From Treponema_C sp050937815 (GTDB lineage Bacteria; Spirochaetota; Spirochaetia; Treponematales; Treponemataceae): a DNA stretch of 64,000 nucleotides. A program made the position numbers and the translations under genes. Where the stretch lies: the NCBI RefSeq assembly GCF_050937815.1, contig NZ_JACDIJ010000003.1:62001-126000 (forward strand), in the 5' to 3' direction. The notes below the pieces were generated by a model, which did not search any database, was not told the origin of the DNA, and saw only the letters and a program-made list of their open reading frames with translations. The stretch's first letter is position 1, and each line of letters begins with the position of its first letter. Positions 1 to 9,602 of the stretch are shown piece after piece.

Positions 1-2035
1 TGTGCAGCGCTTTTTCCCATTCGGAGTTTAAAACGTCCAATTCCGATGAAAGTTTTTCTATATGATTTTGTACGGCGCGGCTTTTTTGTACGTCCGAATA
101 GATTTCGGGCTTTGCAAGTTCGGCTTCGAATTCCGCTTTGCGCTCTTCTTTTTGAGTAATTTCATCCATAAGGCGCTTTTCTTCTTTTTCGAGCTTGCGC
201 CGTGCAGCTTGCAGTTTTTTTTGTTCTTCATAACTGAGCGGAACGGCGGGAGCGGCAAGCGCTGCGGATAAAGAACCGACATTTTCGATACCGCCGGCCG
301 CTTGTTCAAAAACGGTATGCTGCAAAGCCCCTTTTGAAGAAAAATCGATTTTAGGCGCAGGCTCTTGCGTATGCACGTTTTCGTCTTGCATAAAAAGATT
401 CCGCTTTGCACGCTGTTCCATATAATAATCGTAGGGCCCCGGATAAAGGCTGTATCGGCCGCCGTCCAATTCCAAAATACGCGTCGCCAGGCTTTGGGTA
501 AAACTTCTGTCGTGCGAAATAAAAACAACCGTGCCGCCGAAGCTTTCAAGTGCATGTAACAGCGCATCCTTTGAATGAATGTCCAAGTGGTTTGTCGGTT
601 CGTCGAGAATCAATAAGTTTACGGGACGCAGCAACAAGCGTAAAAGGGCAAGACGGCTTTTTTCTCCGCCGGAAAGAACGTTCACCGATTTATAAATATC
701 GTCGCCGCGGAACAAAAAGGCCGCGAGCATATCGCGCAATTTGGGAACAAGGGCGGTCGGCGCTTCCGCTTCGAGCATATCGATAACGGAAAAATCGCCT
801 TTAAGCGTTTCGGCGTTGTCTTGACTGAAATAACCGATACTTACATTGGCGCCCAAAGCAAGATTTCCGTCATATGCCGCATCTTCCTGCGCAAGAATAC
901 GCAGCAAAGTTGTTTTTCCCGCCCCGTTGCATCCGGTAACGACTATGCGTTCTCCTTTTTCTACGGTAAGATCGATGTTTTGTAAAACGGTGTGGGCAAA
1001 GGTTTCGCCGTTTTTACGCACTCCCGTATAGGTTTTGCCGATTTTTTCGAGGTTCAAAACGATGCGGCCGGAATGCGGAGCCGGCGGAAAAGCAAAGCGG
1101 ATTTTTTTTAAAGCTTCGGGGATTTCGATAAGCTCGGTTTTTTCCAATTGTTTTATGCGCTCCTGCACTTGGGCGGCCTTTGCGGCATTGTATCTGAAGC
1201 GGCGGATAAATTCTTCGGTTTTGCGGATTTTTTCCTGCTGAAGTTCATAGCGTGCAACGATCCCTTCCATTTCGCTTTTGCGGATTTTTTCGTATGCACT
1301 GAAGTTGCCCGCATAACGGTGAAGTTCGGCATTAAAAAGTTCGTAAACTTCGTTTACGCAGGTATCTAAAAAATAGCGGTCGTGACTTACAAGCAAAAAA
1401 CCGCCTGAAAAATTCAGTAAAAATTCTTCAAGCCAAGTTCGCGCTTCTATATCCAAATAGTTGGTCGGTTCGTCTAAAAGCAAAATATCCGGGTTTTGCA
1501 GCAATGCCTTTGCCAAGGCGATTCTCATTTGCCAGCCGCCGGAAAATTCTTCAACGGGTTTTGTAAAATCGCTTTGTGAAAACCCCAAGCCGGCAAGCAC
1601 TTGTTCGATTTGCGTATTGCGGTAATACCACTTCGAATCGTTTAAAAAATCGGCGATTTCCTGATAACGCTCCAAAAGCGGCGCTTGAGATTTTTCGTCG
1701 GTAACGGTTTTTAAGCGTTCCGCGATTTTTTCCATTTCTTCATACAGGCGGTAACCTTCACCGAAAGCTTTATCCGCTTCTTCGCGCAGGTTTGTTCCTT
1801 TGTGAACGATACCCGATTGCGGCAAATAGACAATGCGGCAATTTTTTTGAACCGTTCTGTCTCCCGAATCGGCATCGCTCAAGCCGGCGGCAATTTTCAT
1901 AAGCGTTGTTTTTCCGCAGCCGTTTGCACCTGCAAGGGCGGCTCTGCTTTGTTTACGTAAATTCAGCGTAACGTTTTTTAAGATTTCACGCTCTCCGAAT
2001 TTTAAACCGATGCCCGATAATTGTAAAAAAGACAT
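1..2035 (-). CDS. ABC-F family ATPase (3' end beyond window)
   Basis: Soluble tandem ATPase of the ABC-F family (EttA/Uup/YdiF type), whose members act on ribosomes; the exact role of this one is not visible. The frame opens at ATG 2035 (MSFLQLSGIG...) and is still open at base 1, so at least 678 residues are present and the C-terminus is missing. The first Walker A is GANGCGKTT (about residues 36-44), followed by signature SGGWQ and DEPTNYLD. The second domain has GCNGAGKTT, SGGEKSR and DEPTNHLD. An arginine/glutamate-rich linker sits between the domains. After the second domain comes a Lys/Glu-rich coiled coil typical of the Uup/YdiF C-terminal extension. There are no membrane segments. The start lies 5 bp before the stop-proximal end of the downstream lipoprotein reading the same way, so the two may be cotranscribed. 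Confidence 0.93.
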   Translation of the reverse strand, partial: MSFLQLSGIGLKFGEREILKNVTLNLRKQSRAALAGANGCGKTTLMKIAAGLSDADSGDRTVQKNCRIVYLPQSGIVHKGTNLREEADKAFGEGYRLYEEMEKIAERLKTVTDEKSQAPLLERYQEIADFLNDSKWYYRNTQIEQVLAGLGFSQSDFTKPVEEFSGGWQMRIALAKALLQNPDILLLDEPTNYLDIEARTWLEEFLLNFSGGFLLVSHDRYFLDTCVNEVYELFNAELHRYAGNFSAYEKIRKSEMEGIVARYELQQEKIRKTEEFIRRFRYNAAKAAQVQERIKQLEKTELIEIPEALKKIRFAFPPAPHSGRIVLNLEKIGKTYTGVRKNGETFAHTVLQNIDLTVEKGERIVVTGCNGAGKTTLLRILAQEDAAYDGNLALGANVSIGYFSQDNAETLKGDFSVIDMLEAEAPTALVPKLRDMLAAFLFRGDDIYKSVNVLSGGEKSRLALLRLLLRPVNLLILDEPTNHLDIHSKDALLHALESFGGTVVFISHDRSFTQSLATRILELDGGRYSLYPGPYDYYMEQRAKRNLFMQDENVHTQEPAPKIDFSSKGALQHTVFEQAAGGIENVGSLSAALAAPAVPLSYEEQKKLQAARRKLEKEEKRLMDEITQKEERKAEFEAELAKPEIYSDVQKSRAVQNHIEKLSSELDVLNSEWEKALH

Positions 2036-2040
2036 GGCTT

Positions 2041-3489
2041 TTACCGCTTTGCAAAAAACAAAACAAGCGGGTTGATGCTTCTGTTGTTAACCGTACTTTT
2101 TTTGACCGAACCGTTTGCGATATTTTCCAAGCGTAACCCCGTTTCTTCCATTTTATACAAAAAGCTTACTTCCGCGTCCGCACCCGTAAAAGAAAAAGTT
2201 AACACTCCGTCGAATTGGCGCTCAAGTTCGCCTGCAATAAAGTATTTTATGGAAGCGCTGCCGCGTCCCGTATTCGACCTGCTCAACGACTGCGGAAGAA
2301 TGCCGGAATTCAGTAAAAGACGGAACCCGGTCCACGTAAAACTTTGATCTTCGTTAAGCGTTAAGGTTCCGTAGTTCGAACTGACAAAAACCGGTCCGTA
2401 GGATACGAGAGTTGAATATTGGCGCAATCGCCGACCGCGTTCGTAGGCAATCAATTCGTTTATAAATTGGGCCGTACTTTTTTGTTCCGTGTCCGAATCT
2501 TCATCGGCAGCAGGCGTAAAAGACGTATCGGTTTCCGTGGGAATATCGTTTTCCCTGGGAATATCATTTTCCGTCAGCCGGTTTAAAGATAAAAACTGGG
2601 GTATGCCGCTTTTTTCCAAACTGACAAAGCCGTATGAAACCGGCAGGCCGTTTTTTCCGACATACTGAACGACAATCGTGTCTTCCGATTGAACAGTCAT
2701 CGTAAAGGGAGTTTGTGTAAAAGTATAGGTGTTTATACCCGTTTTTTTTGCTCCTTGAAATTCTTCGCTTGTGCTTAGACCTTCTAAGGAAATGCTTACA
2801 AAGCCGCTTTCGCTGCCCGTATCAAATCCGTATTCCGGTTTAATACGTTCCAAGTCGATTTTTCCGCTGTCGATAATTCCCTTGTAAAAGTCGGGTACCC
2901 AGCGCTTCGCAAGCACTTTTTCCAATACGGCGTCTTTTTCTTCGATTTCTTCCGCTATACCCGCGTCGGTCTTTGTTTCGTCAAAGAGGCGGAGGTTGTA
3001 GGAAAAGCACCAGCCGCGTGAGCCGTCAGCAGTGAGTACCCGAAGCCATTCGCCTTCAAGAGGGGTTTTACCCATCATAACGGCTTGGCCTTCACCCTTG
3101 TACAGAATCTTTATCACTTCGTTGTGACGCAGACGGTATACTTGCTTTGCCGTATTTACGGGTTCGGCACGTATCGGAAGACCGTCCAATGCCGCACGTG
3201 CATAGTGCCGGCGGTATTCGGCATAATACGAAGCGGTTTTTTGTGCCGTTCGTTTCGATTCAGGCTCGCTTATCTGCCAAAGGGGAACTTCGAGTTTTTC
3301 CTTTGAGCCGGGAATACCGATTATATATACCTTGCCTATATTCGAACGCACATAAACGGGAACGATGTCGCCGTCGTGCAAATTATGTTCGGGAATCGAC
3401 CAAAGAACTACCCCGTAGCCCATTTTTCCGGAACAGCCTGCAAGGATAAAAAGCAGGGATATAAGCAGCATTATATATACACGTTTCAT
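2041..3489 (-). CDS. SH3-domain lipoprotein
   Basis: Predicted lipoprotein of 482 residues. I start it at ATG 3489 (MKRVYIMLLISLL), not at the upstream in-frame ATG 3507, because this places a normal signal peptide with lipobox LAGC and the lipidated Cys at about residue 19. A region near residues 90-165 (GLPIRAEP...VIKILYKGEG...GEWLRVLTADGSRGWCF) reads as a bacterial SH3 domain with its typical 'W..V...dG..GW' ending. The C-terminal half is beta-rich with repeated F/T alternation and has no family I recognise. The role is probably at the periplasmic face or outer membrane. The start codon overlaps the last codon of the upstream phage remnant, which is probably accidental. No good ribosome binding site is visible. 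Confidence 0.8.
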   Translation of the reverse strand: MKRVYIMLLISLLFILAGCSGKMGYGVVLWSIPEHNLHDGDIVPVYVRSNIGKVYIIGIPGSKEKLEVPLWQISEPESKRTAQKTASYYAEYRRHYARAALDGLPIRAEPVNTAKQVYRLRHNEVIKILYKGEGQAVMMGKTPLEGEWLRVLTADGSRGWCFSYNLRLFDETKTDAGIAEEIEEKDAVLEKVLAKRWVPDFYKGIIDSGKIDLERIKPEYGFDTGSESGFVSISLEGLSTSEEFQGAKKTGINTYTFTQTPFTMTVQSEDTIVVQYVGKNGLPVSYGFVSLEKSGIPQFLSLNRLTENDIPRENDIPTETDTSFTPAADEDSDTEQKSTAQFINELIAYERGRRLRQYSTLVSYGPVFVSSNYGTLTLNEDQSFTWTGFRLLLNSGILPQSLSRSNTGRGSASIKYFIAGELERQFDGVLTFSFTGADAEVSFLYKMEETGLRLENIANGSVKKSTVNNRSINPLVLFFAKR

Positions 3490-5987
3490 AGGCAAAGCAT
3501 ACCACAACGATAAAATAACCTCAAGAGAAGAAGAAAAGGCTGTTCGCTGCCGGTATAGAAAAAACTCGAAAGTTCTCGCGGCTCTTTTCCGATAACAATC
3601 TTTTCAACGTCATGCTCCAGCACCTCTTTATTGATTGCCTGCGTACTTTCTTCGTAAAAATCTGCTTCCGTTTGAAAATACAGCGCTTCAGGATTTTCGC
3701 CGATAATGTCGCTTTTGGTTAAAAAAGGCTTGACAGATTCCGCTTTTTCTCCGATACTGTCGGTAGAAGGGTTGAGCTTGGAGAATGCCTCTAAGGGGAA
3801 TGATACCCCGGTGATTGCGCTCCATTTATCAGCCCTTTTGTCGTCTATATATAATAAACGCCCCGCATCTATAAAGTTTTCCTGTAAAATATTCAAACCT
3901 TTTTTTGAATACACATCTCTTTCATACACGCTTCGTATGGAATTCATTTGGATATGCTTATCTTTGTGGTTCATTTCAATAGCTACGACAACCGGTTTTC
4001 CGCGTACAAAGTGCTCGGTAAATATTAAGCGACTGTTAGGCTTATCTTCTTTTTGCGACTTAAACACCGCTACAGGGTCAAGCAGCTGTTCGGGTAAAGT
4101 ATTTAATAATTCCTGCGTTATAGCCTTATGTTTGTTCGTGATATGTGTAAGGCTTGCCCCCGTTATCGTTATCGGCTTATCAGCAAAACCCACAGCGCGC
4201 AGTATTGCAGGGGTCTTTTTGCACACTGTTATACTTTCATGGCTCTTCATTTGCCGTGCAAAATAGCGCGCAATATCGGCTCGGTACTTACTGGCGGCTT
4301 GCGCAAACTCCTGCTGTTCTTCCGTTACGACTTCTGTTTGAAAAAGTAATGTATCCCACGGCTCTTGCTCAAACGCATTAAAATCATCTTCACTAAGACT
4401 TTCGTATAAAGCAAGGTCTTCTTGCCAACGTTGCCGCATATATTCATCTTGTTCTTCGGCTATCATTTTTTTTGCAAATTCAATATCACTGCGTCTTTGT
4501 GCTTCAAAATCAAAGTTATATCCCTTTGCAATAACGGTATAACGGTTATAAACACCGTCCTGCGCACTCTTAAAAGGTCTAGTCATATCGTAAAAATCGC
4601 CCCATGTGCTGAAACCGACTTTTACCGTACCTTGTATTTGTTGCCCGTCCAAAGGCCATTTACATGATGCTACATTTCCCCAGTGGTCACTTCTCCTATA
4701 TACACCCTCGTCCGAATACCAATATTCGGAGCCGGAACGGCTTTTGAAATCGGGCTTCCGATCCGGCGCATTCGTTACTTCGTGCCAATCCGCATAACTT
4801 GATGTATAAAAATTATTGCGATTTATTTGTTTACCGTCTTCAATACTCTCTACTGCCGCCTGAAACAGCATATCTTTCAACTGCTCATCACTGAACGGCC
4901 TCATCTCCTGTACCGCTTTACCCGCGGCATTGTACGCATCCTGCGCTTGTTCATACACCGTTTTTTCGCTGTTGACCTCATCGTCTTGTTGTGCTATAGT
5001 ATCAGTAATGGAGCCGTGCAATAAAGGGACGTTCACTTCTTTTGAACTGGCGTTAGCCCTGAGTGCGGCTTCTTCTTTTATCCTGTCCAGTACCATATCC
5101 TCAAGCGATATGTCTTCCAAATAATAATGATATGCTTTAGTCGTACTATCTTGTACCTTTCGAGCAGTTAAATGTGCCTTGTAGGTTTTATCTTCTACGC
5201 TTAAACCCGTTTCAAAATATTTTACACTTTCTATGTTACGACGATTTTCTTTGTCATCAACCGCATTTGTTTCTACTGCTGATTCAATCAATTTATCAAG
5301 TATTTGCATGGAAAGTATTTGCTCGCGGGTCTTTGTTTTGGATTTCCATTCTCCTAAAATATCCCGCGATACCCTTATATCCGTATCGGTATCGATATTA
5401 TGATAGCTGTTCCCCTGAAAATGCGCTTTAGCATAGTTCATGTATTTATCTTTTAATGCGGCGTTATCAAGCGCCTTATCTTCCGCTGTTTCGACAATTC
5501 TGTTTTGCTCGTAACTTTCAGCGCTTGCGTATTTTCCGCTCGTATTTTGTTTTGCCCTTTTCGCGCTTTCCGCCTCTTGTATATTCTGCTCCGCCTGCCG
5601 TAATGCGCCGCCTTGTACGCCCAAAAGCTCATCATACACTGCGCGTATATCATCGTTTATATGTACCAGCTCTTTTAAGCTCTTGTATATACGCGCCAAA
5701 AATTCTGCCGCCTTTTGGAATATGTTTTTTAATTCCGCACTCGGTGCCTTTCCCTCTTTCAGGTATTGCTCAAAACCGCGTGCAAACCGCTCTTCCGTTT
5801 CGCGCGTCCATTTGCCGTCTGTTACACCAAAGGCTTTTTCCGCCTGCTGTAAAAGCTCTCCTTGCATAGTGCGCCGCGCTACGTGGGCGGCTTCATGCAC
5901 AAAGGTCGAAAAATCGCTTTTTTCACTTACATAGACAAGTGCTTTTATATCGCCTTCCAAGCCCTTAAAATCGGTCGCACCCTTAAT
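3486..5987 (-). pseudogene. Remnant of phage polyvalent protein (zincin plus PBECR/MuF-like domains)
   Basis: About 830 codons are open on the minus strand, but no credible start exists. The frame runs upstream through a TTG at 5960 into the first CRISPR repeat and meets a stop inside that repeat. The N-terminal part contains HEAAH (FVHEAAHVARR), a zincin-like motif seen in large phage or conjugative 'polyvalent' proteins. Near residue 245 KYFETGLSVEDKTYKAH...YHYYLED resembles the PBECR3-type nuclease fold. Near the C-terminal third ASLTHITNKHKAI...LLDPVAVFKS...EMNHKDKHIQMNSI resembles the MuF C-terminal or PBECR2-type domain. The extreme C-terminus (FLLLLRLFYRCGMLCL) looks like out-of-frame sequence, so the 3' end may be damaged too. 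Domain names come from memory of these families and are approximate. I read it as a prophage relic. Confidence 0.65.
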
Positions 5988-8265
5988 GTTACAGGTTGAC
6001 TTGGAAAATTAATCAGGTATAATGCGGGCGAAAATCGAATTCGTTTCCGATTTGTTACAGGTTGACTTGGAAAATTAATCAGGTATAATAACTTACGGCC
6101 TAAATGCCAGTAATCAAACGTTACAGGTTGACTTGGAAAATTAATCAGGTATAATGTAAGATATGGCAACGATAGATACGACACTGTTACAGGTTGACTT
6201 GGAAAATTAATCAGGTATAATGCCGGTCAAAAGCCCCTCGTCCTTTTTGTTGTTACAGGTTGACTTGGAAAATTAATCAGGTATAATCCGTATCGTAACC
6301 AAGACGCTACAGTCGCGGTTACAGGTTGACTTGGAAAATTAATCAGGTATAATTTAAGCGCGAGACCTATACGTTCACTGTCGGTTACAGGTTGACTTGG
6401 AAAATTAATCAGGTATAATCCGTATCGTAACCAAGACGCTACAGTCGCGGTTACAGGTTGACTTGGAAAATTAATCAGGTATAATTTAAGCGCGAGACCT
6501 ATACGTTCACTGTCGGTTACAGGTTGACTTGGAAAATTAATCAGGTATAATCTCGTTGCCGTTGTCTGGTTCGGCTACTGTGTTACAGGTTGACTTGGAA
6601 AATTAATCAGGTATAATTTTCCTGCTTTTTCCTGTAACCACACACCAGTTACAGGTTGACTTGGAAAATTAATCAGGTATAATTTTAGAGTTTCAGAGAT
6701 TTTTGAAGGTGAAGTTACAGGTTGACTTGGAAAATTAATCAGGTATAATGGGCATCCGCCGTCTTTTGCAATTCTTTTAGTTACAGGTTGACTTGGAAAA
6801 TTAATCAGGTATAATCTATTTCCGTTTATCATTATTTATTCCTCTGTTACAGGTTGACTTGGAAAATTAATCAGGTATAATTGACCGTCAACGGATATGC
6901 CTTTTCCTGCGGTTACAGGTTGACTTGGAAAATTAATCAGGTATAATTCAAACGTCGTTATATTTTCAAGAGATACCGTTACAGGTTGACTTGGAAAATT
7001 AATCAGGTATAATATGCCGGTTGGATTGAAGCAATTTCGACTTGTTACAGGTTGACTTGGAAAATTAATCAGGTATAATTAAGGAAAAGCAGTACAGAAT
7101 ATTATGAAGGTTACAGGTTGACTTGGAAAATTAATCAGGTATAATCTATAGGCCGTTCTTTACCGATAGGGTGTCGTTACAGGTTGACTTGGAAAATTAA
7201 TCAGGTATAATTCATCGCTACTACCAAGCGTTTGGTTTCCGTTACAGGTTGACTTGGAAAATTAATCAGGTATAATGCCGGAACGAGTGGAAGCACAGCC
7301 CGCGTTGTTACAGGTTGACTTGGAAAATTAATCAGGTATAATTCGAGTTGCGCCCTAAAGGACGCAACTTTTGTTACAGGTTGACTTGGAAAATTAATCA
7401 GGTATAATATAATGCGTCGTTCTGTCTAATTTGTCAAGGTTACAGGTTGACTTGGAAAATTAATCAGGTATAATATATATTACGATACGTTCCTACATCT
7501 TCTTGTTACAGGTTGACTTGGAAAATTAATCAGGTATAATAAATGCTAATGTTTCCACAAGCCGCTCTGAGTTACAGGTTGACTTGGAAAATTAATCAGG
7601 TATAATGACGGCGTGTTGTTTGTAGTTTTCTCTACGTTACAGGTTGACTTGGAAAATTAATCAGGTATAATCAAATAATATTCACTCTGTAAAAGCCGAG
7701 TGTTACAGGTTGACTTGGAAAATTAATCAGGTATAATACCTTTGAGGTACGGTGTATGAAAGATTTTGTTACAGGTTGACTTGGAAAATTAATCAGGTAT
7801 AATCGCGGCAAATGTCGGGCGGCGCAGGTCTATGTTACAGGTTGACTTGGAAAATTAATCAGGTATAATGGGACACGTACGCCCTTACGATTTAAAGAAG
7901 TTACAGGTTGACTTGGAAAATTAATCAGGTATAATCCTGTTTCATACAATATTTGGAAACATAACGTTACAGGTTGACTTGGAAAATTAATCAGGTATAA
8001 TGTTACGTTGTGAAGTTGAAAAGATTCGACAGTTACAGGTTGACTTGGAAAATTAATCAGGTATAATTTTAATAACCTTTTCCATAATAAGCCTCCAGTT
8101 ACAGGTTGACTTGGAAAATTAATCAGGTATAATGTATGTTCATTCCGGTGCGAGTCCGCACTGGTTACAGGTTGACTTGGAAAATTAATCAGGTATAATT
8201 TGTTGGTAGCGCTGTCGGTTTGTCTGGTAGTTACAGGTTGACTTGGAAAATTAATCAGGTATAAT
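5988..8265 (+). CRISPR. Type II-C CRISPR array, 35 repeats / 34 spacers
   Basis: Thirty-five perfect copies of a 36-bp repeat beginning GTTACAGGTTGACTTGG and ending CAGGTATAAT start at 5988, 6054, 6120 and so on to 8230. Spacers are 30 bp, except two of 29 bp (7212-7240 and 7607-7635). Plus-strand orientation is preferred because type II-C repeats usually begin GTT and end AAT, and because each repeat contains a promoter in that direction: TTGACT at repeat bases 9-14 and TATAAT at 31-36, separated by 16 bp. Start of transcription would fall about 7 bases into each spacer. Spacers 5 and 6 (6288-6317, 6354-6383) are repeated exactly as spacers 7 and 8. The array abuts a truncated phage gene on the left and is 68 bp from the cas2 stop on the right. 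No AT-rich leader is evident at either end. Confidence 0.98.
5996..6023 (+). promoter_or_regulatory. Repeat-embedded sigma70 promoter (first of 35 copies)
   Basis: Within repeat 1, TTGACT (5996-6001) and TATAAT (6018-6023) are separated by 16 bp. The same element recurs in all 35 repeats with the array period. It resembles the Neisseria type II-C arrangement, where each repeat's end acts as a -10 box and crRNAs are individually transcribed, but here both hexamers are near consensus. That it is active is inferred. Confidence 0.75.
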
Positions 8266-8333
8266 AGGTCCGTTCTATTGTGTTTCTAAGCAAGGAATTA
8301 CATGGGACGGACTTATTATTTTTCCGGTCAAAA
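8266..8333 (+). other. Cas-proximal flank: possible degenerate repeat and terminator-like hairpin
   Basis: GTCCGT (8269-8274) can pair with ACGGAC (8306-8311) across a long loop, and TTATTATTTTT follows. RNA started by the last repeat's promoter would begin near 8272 and could end here, before running antisense into cas2. The segment from about 8297 (ATTACATGG...GACTT) falls at the expected spacing for a 36th repeat and shares ATTACA and GACTT with the repeat, so it may be a decayed terminal repeat. Both readings are tentative. Confidence 0.35.
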
Positions 8334-8675
8334 CTAAAACATTAAAAGCTGTTTTGACGGATTTTTTTTGCTTTTTTTGGCATTACCGACATAACTTTTT
8401 ATGTTTTCATACTGACGGTCGGTAACGGTGAGGATATCCACCTTTCCTTTACTGGGCAAGCTTTTTTCAATAAGTCGGTAGTATTTATCACAAGCATCTA
8501 TTCCCGACAACACTTTTACATAAATTGAGTATTGTACCATAGAAAAACCGCAGTCCAATAAAAAATTTCTAAAATCGGTTGCATCTTTTCGTTCTTTTTT
8601 TTCCACAACCGGCAAATCGAATAATACCATCATCCACATAAGCTCGTACTTATTCAATACGGGAAAATTTTTCAT
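8334..8675 (-). CDS. cas2: CRISPR-associated endonuclease Cas2
   Basis: Structural partner of Cas1 in the spacer integration complex. The product is 113 residues (MKNFPVLNKYELMWMMVLFD...). I place the start at ATG 8675, because GGGAGG lies 7 bases upstream, rather than at the upstream in-frame ATG 8711. The ferredoxin-like fold is indicated by beta-1 ending in VLFDLPV, with the conserved Asp at about residue 20, followed by a Lys/Glu-rich helix and FRNFLLDCGFSMVQYSIYVK. It overlaps the 3' end of cas1 by 26 bp, so translation is probably coupled. It is the last gene of the cas9-cas1-cas2 operon; neither csn2 nor cas4 follows, which supports subtype II-C. Confidence 0.95.
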   Translation of the reverse strand: MKNFPVLNKYELMWMMVLFDLPVVEKKERKDATDFRNFLLDCGFSMVQYSIYVKVLSGIDACDKYYRLIEKSLPSKGKVDILTVTDRQYENIKSYVGNAKKSKKNPSKQLLMF

Positions 8676-9570
8676 TTTTTCCCTCCCAAACAGGGATTTC
8701 AAAATCGGCATCGCGTAACTTCAAAGCTTTTACAAAAGAAGATGCCATATAATGCATACTTTGAAATGCCGGCGAATAGCCTTCAACCGTTTTCATCTTT
8801 ATCCATAACGCTTGGATTAAGGTTTTTTTCGTTTCAGGAGTTAAAACAAACAGCATATTTTCACACAATTTGTACACAATACAGTCTACAATCGGCCGGT
8901 ATATTTCAAAAAAATCATCGGCAAGACAAAACGGATTGAGCATATTTTGATGATGGATTCCAAGTGCCGGATGTAATCCTGCGGCACACAGTGCCCTGCA
9001 CATAGAAGAACGCATAACGGCATAACCGTAATTCAGCAGGGCGTTTATTCCGTCCCCATCCTGATCGCGAATAAAATCCTTGCCGAATAATGCCTGCCAA
9101 TACACCTTTGCCCCATACCCTTCCCGTTGGTCCTTATCGCCGGATTTTACATCTTTTGAAATATGTTCCAACAAGGCTGCTTCCGGTTTATTGCCGCATA
9201 GCAACAGTGATTTTGCCTGATTGTGCAGTTTTCTGCTTACAATTTGCTTCCAAATTTGTTTTTGAAAGGGAATACTTGCATCTATTTGTGTCCGTATAAT
9301 ACCTGCATGCCTATAATTACCTGCAACAGGATACACAATGGAAACAGGTTCATAATTTTTACCGCACAAAACAGTAACGGCGCCGCGGGAAGATAATTCG
9401 ACAATAATATTTTTTGTTATGCTTGCACCCTGTGCACTGATAAGTAAAACGGCAATATCGTCGAGGGCGACTTTTCCTATTTCTTCATCCTTTGTGCGGA
9501 TATTGAGAAAGCCGCGCTCAAGAGAAAGGTGACGATTTTCCTCTTGAATTTCGACAATTTGGTGCAGCAT
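8650..9570 (-). CDS. cas1: CRISPR-associated integrase Cas1
   Basis: Type II Cas1 of 306 residues, the integrase that inserts new spacers with Cas2. The N-terminal beta-rich domain (MLHQIVEIQEENRHLSLERG) is followed by the alpha-helical catalytic domain. The metal-binding residues appear as E150 (DQREGYGAKVY), H206/H207 (GIHHQNMLNPF) and D218/D219 (CLADDFFEIYRPIVD). The gene lies 32 bp downstream of cas9 and overlaps cas2. It appears intact, so adaptation genes are present even though no leader is visible at the array. Confidence 0.96.
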   Translation of the reverse strand: MLHQIVEIQEENRHLSLERGFLNIRTKDEEIGKVALDDIAVLLISAQGASITKNIIVELSSRGAVTVLCGKNYEPVSIVYPVAGNYRHAGIIRTQIDASIPFQKQIWKQIVSRKLHNQAKSLLLCGNKPEAALLEHISKDVKSGDKDQREGYGAKVYWQALFGKDFIRDQDGDGINALLNYGYAVMRSSMCRALCAAGLHPALGIHHQNMLNPFCLADDFFEIYRPIVDCIVYKLCENMLFVLTPETKKTLIQALWIKMKTVEGYSPAFQSMHYMASSFVKALKLRDADFEIPVWEGKNEKFSRIE

Positions 9571-9602
9571 ACCTTTAGTATCGGTATAAAAAGCCCCTTA
9601 TT

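Noticed and set aside
5456..5869. 137-codon plus-strand frame within the phage remnant
   Set aside because: Shadow of the minus-strand coding sequence, with composition unlike a protein and no start signals.
6618..6647. Spacer containing CCTGTAAC, complementary to the repeat start
   Set aside because: An 8-base match inside a spacer is expected by chance across 34 spacers, and no nexus or terminator can follow because the next repeat begins at once.
5945..6832. Minus-strand open frames encoding repeated LYLINFPSQPVT peptides
   Set aside because: They are translations of CRISPR repeats. A 66-bp period is a multiple of three, so frames stay open by geometry, and no ribosome binding site or normal codon pattern supports a protein.
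8134..8163. Spacer resembling part of a cobalamin riboswitch (CCGGTGCGAGTCCG)
   Set aside because: Only a short segment of one conserved helix region matches. Without the rest of the aptamer or a database hit it cannot be called.
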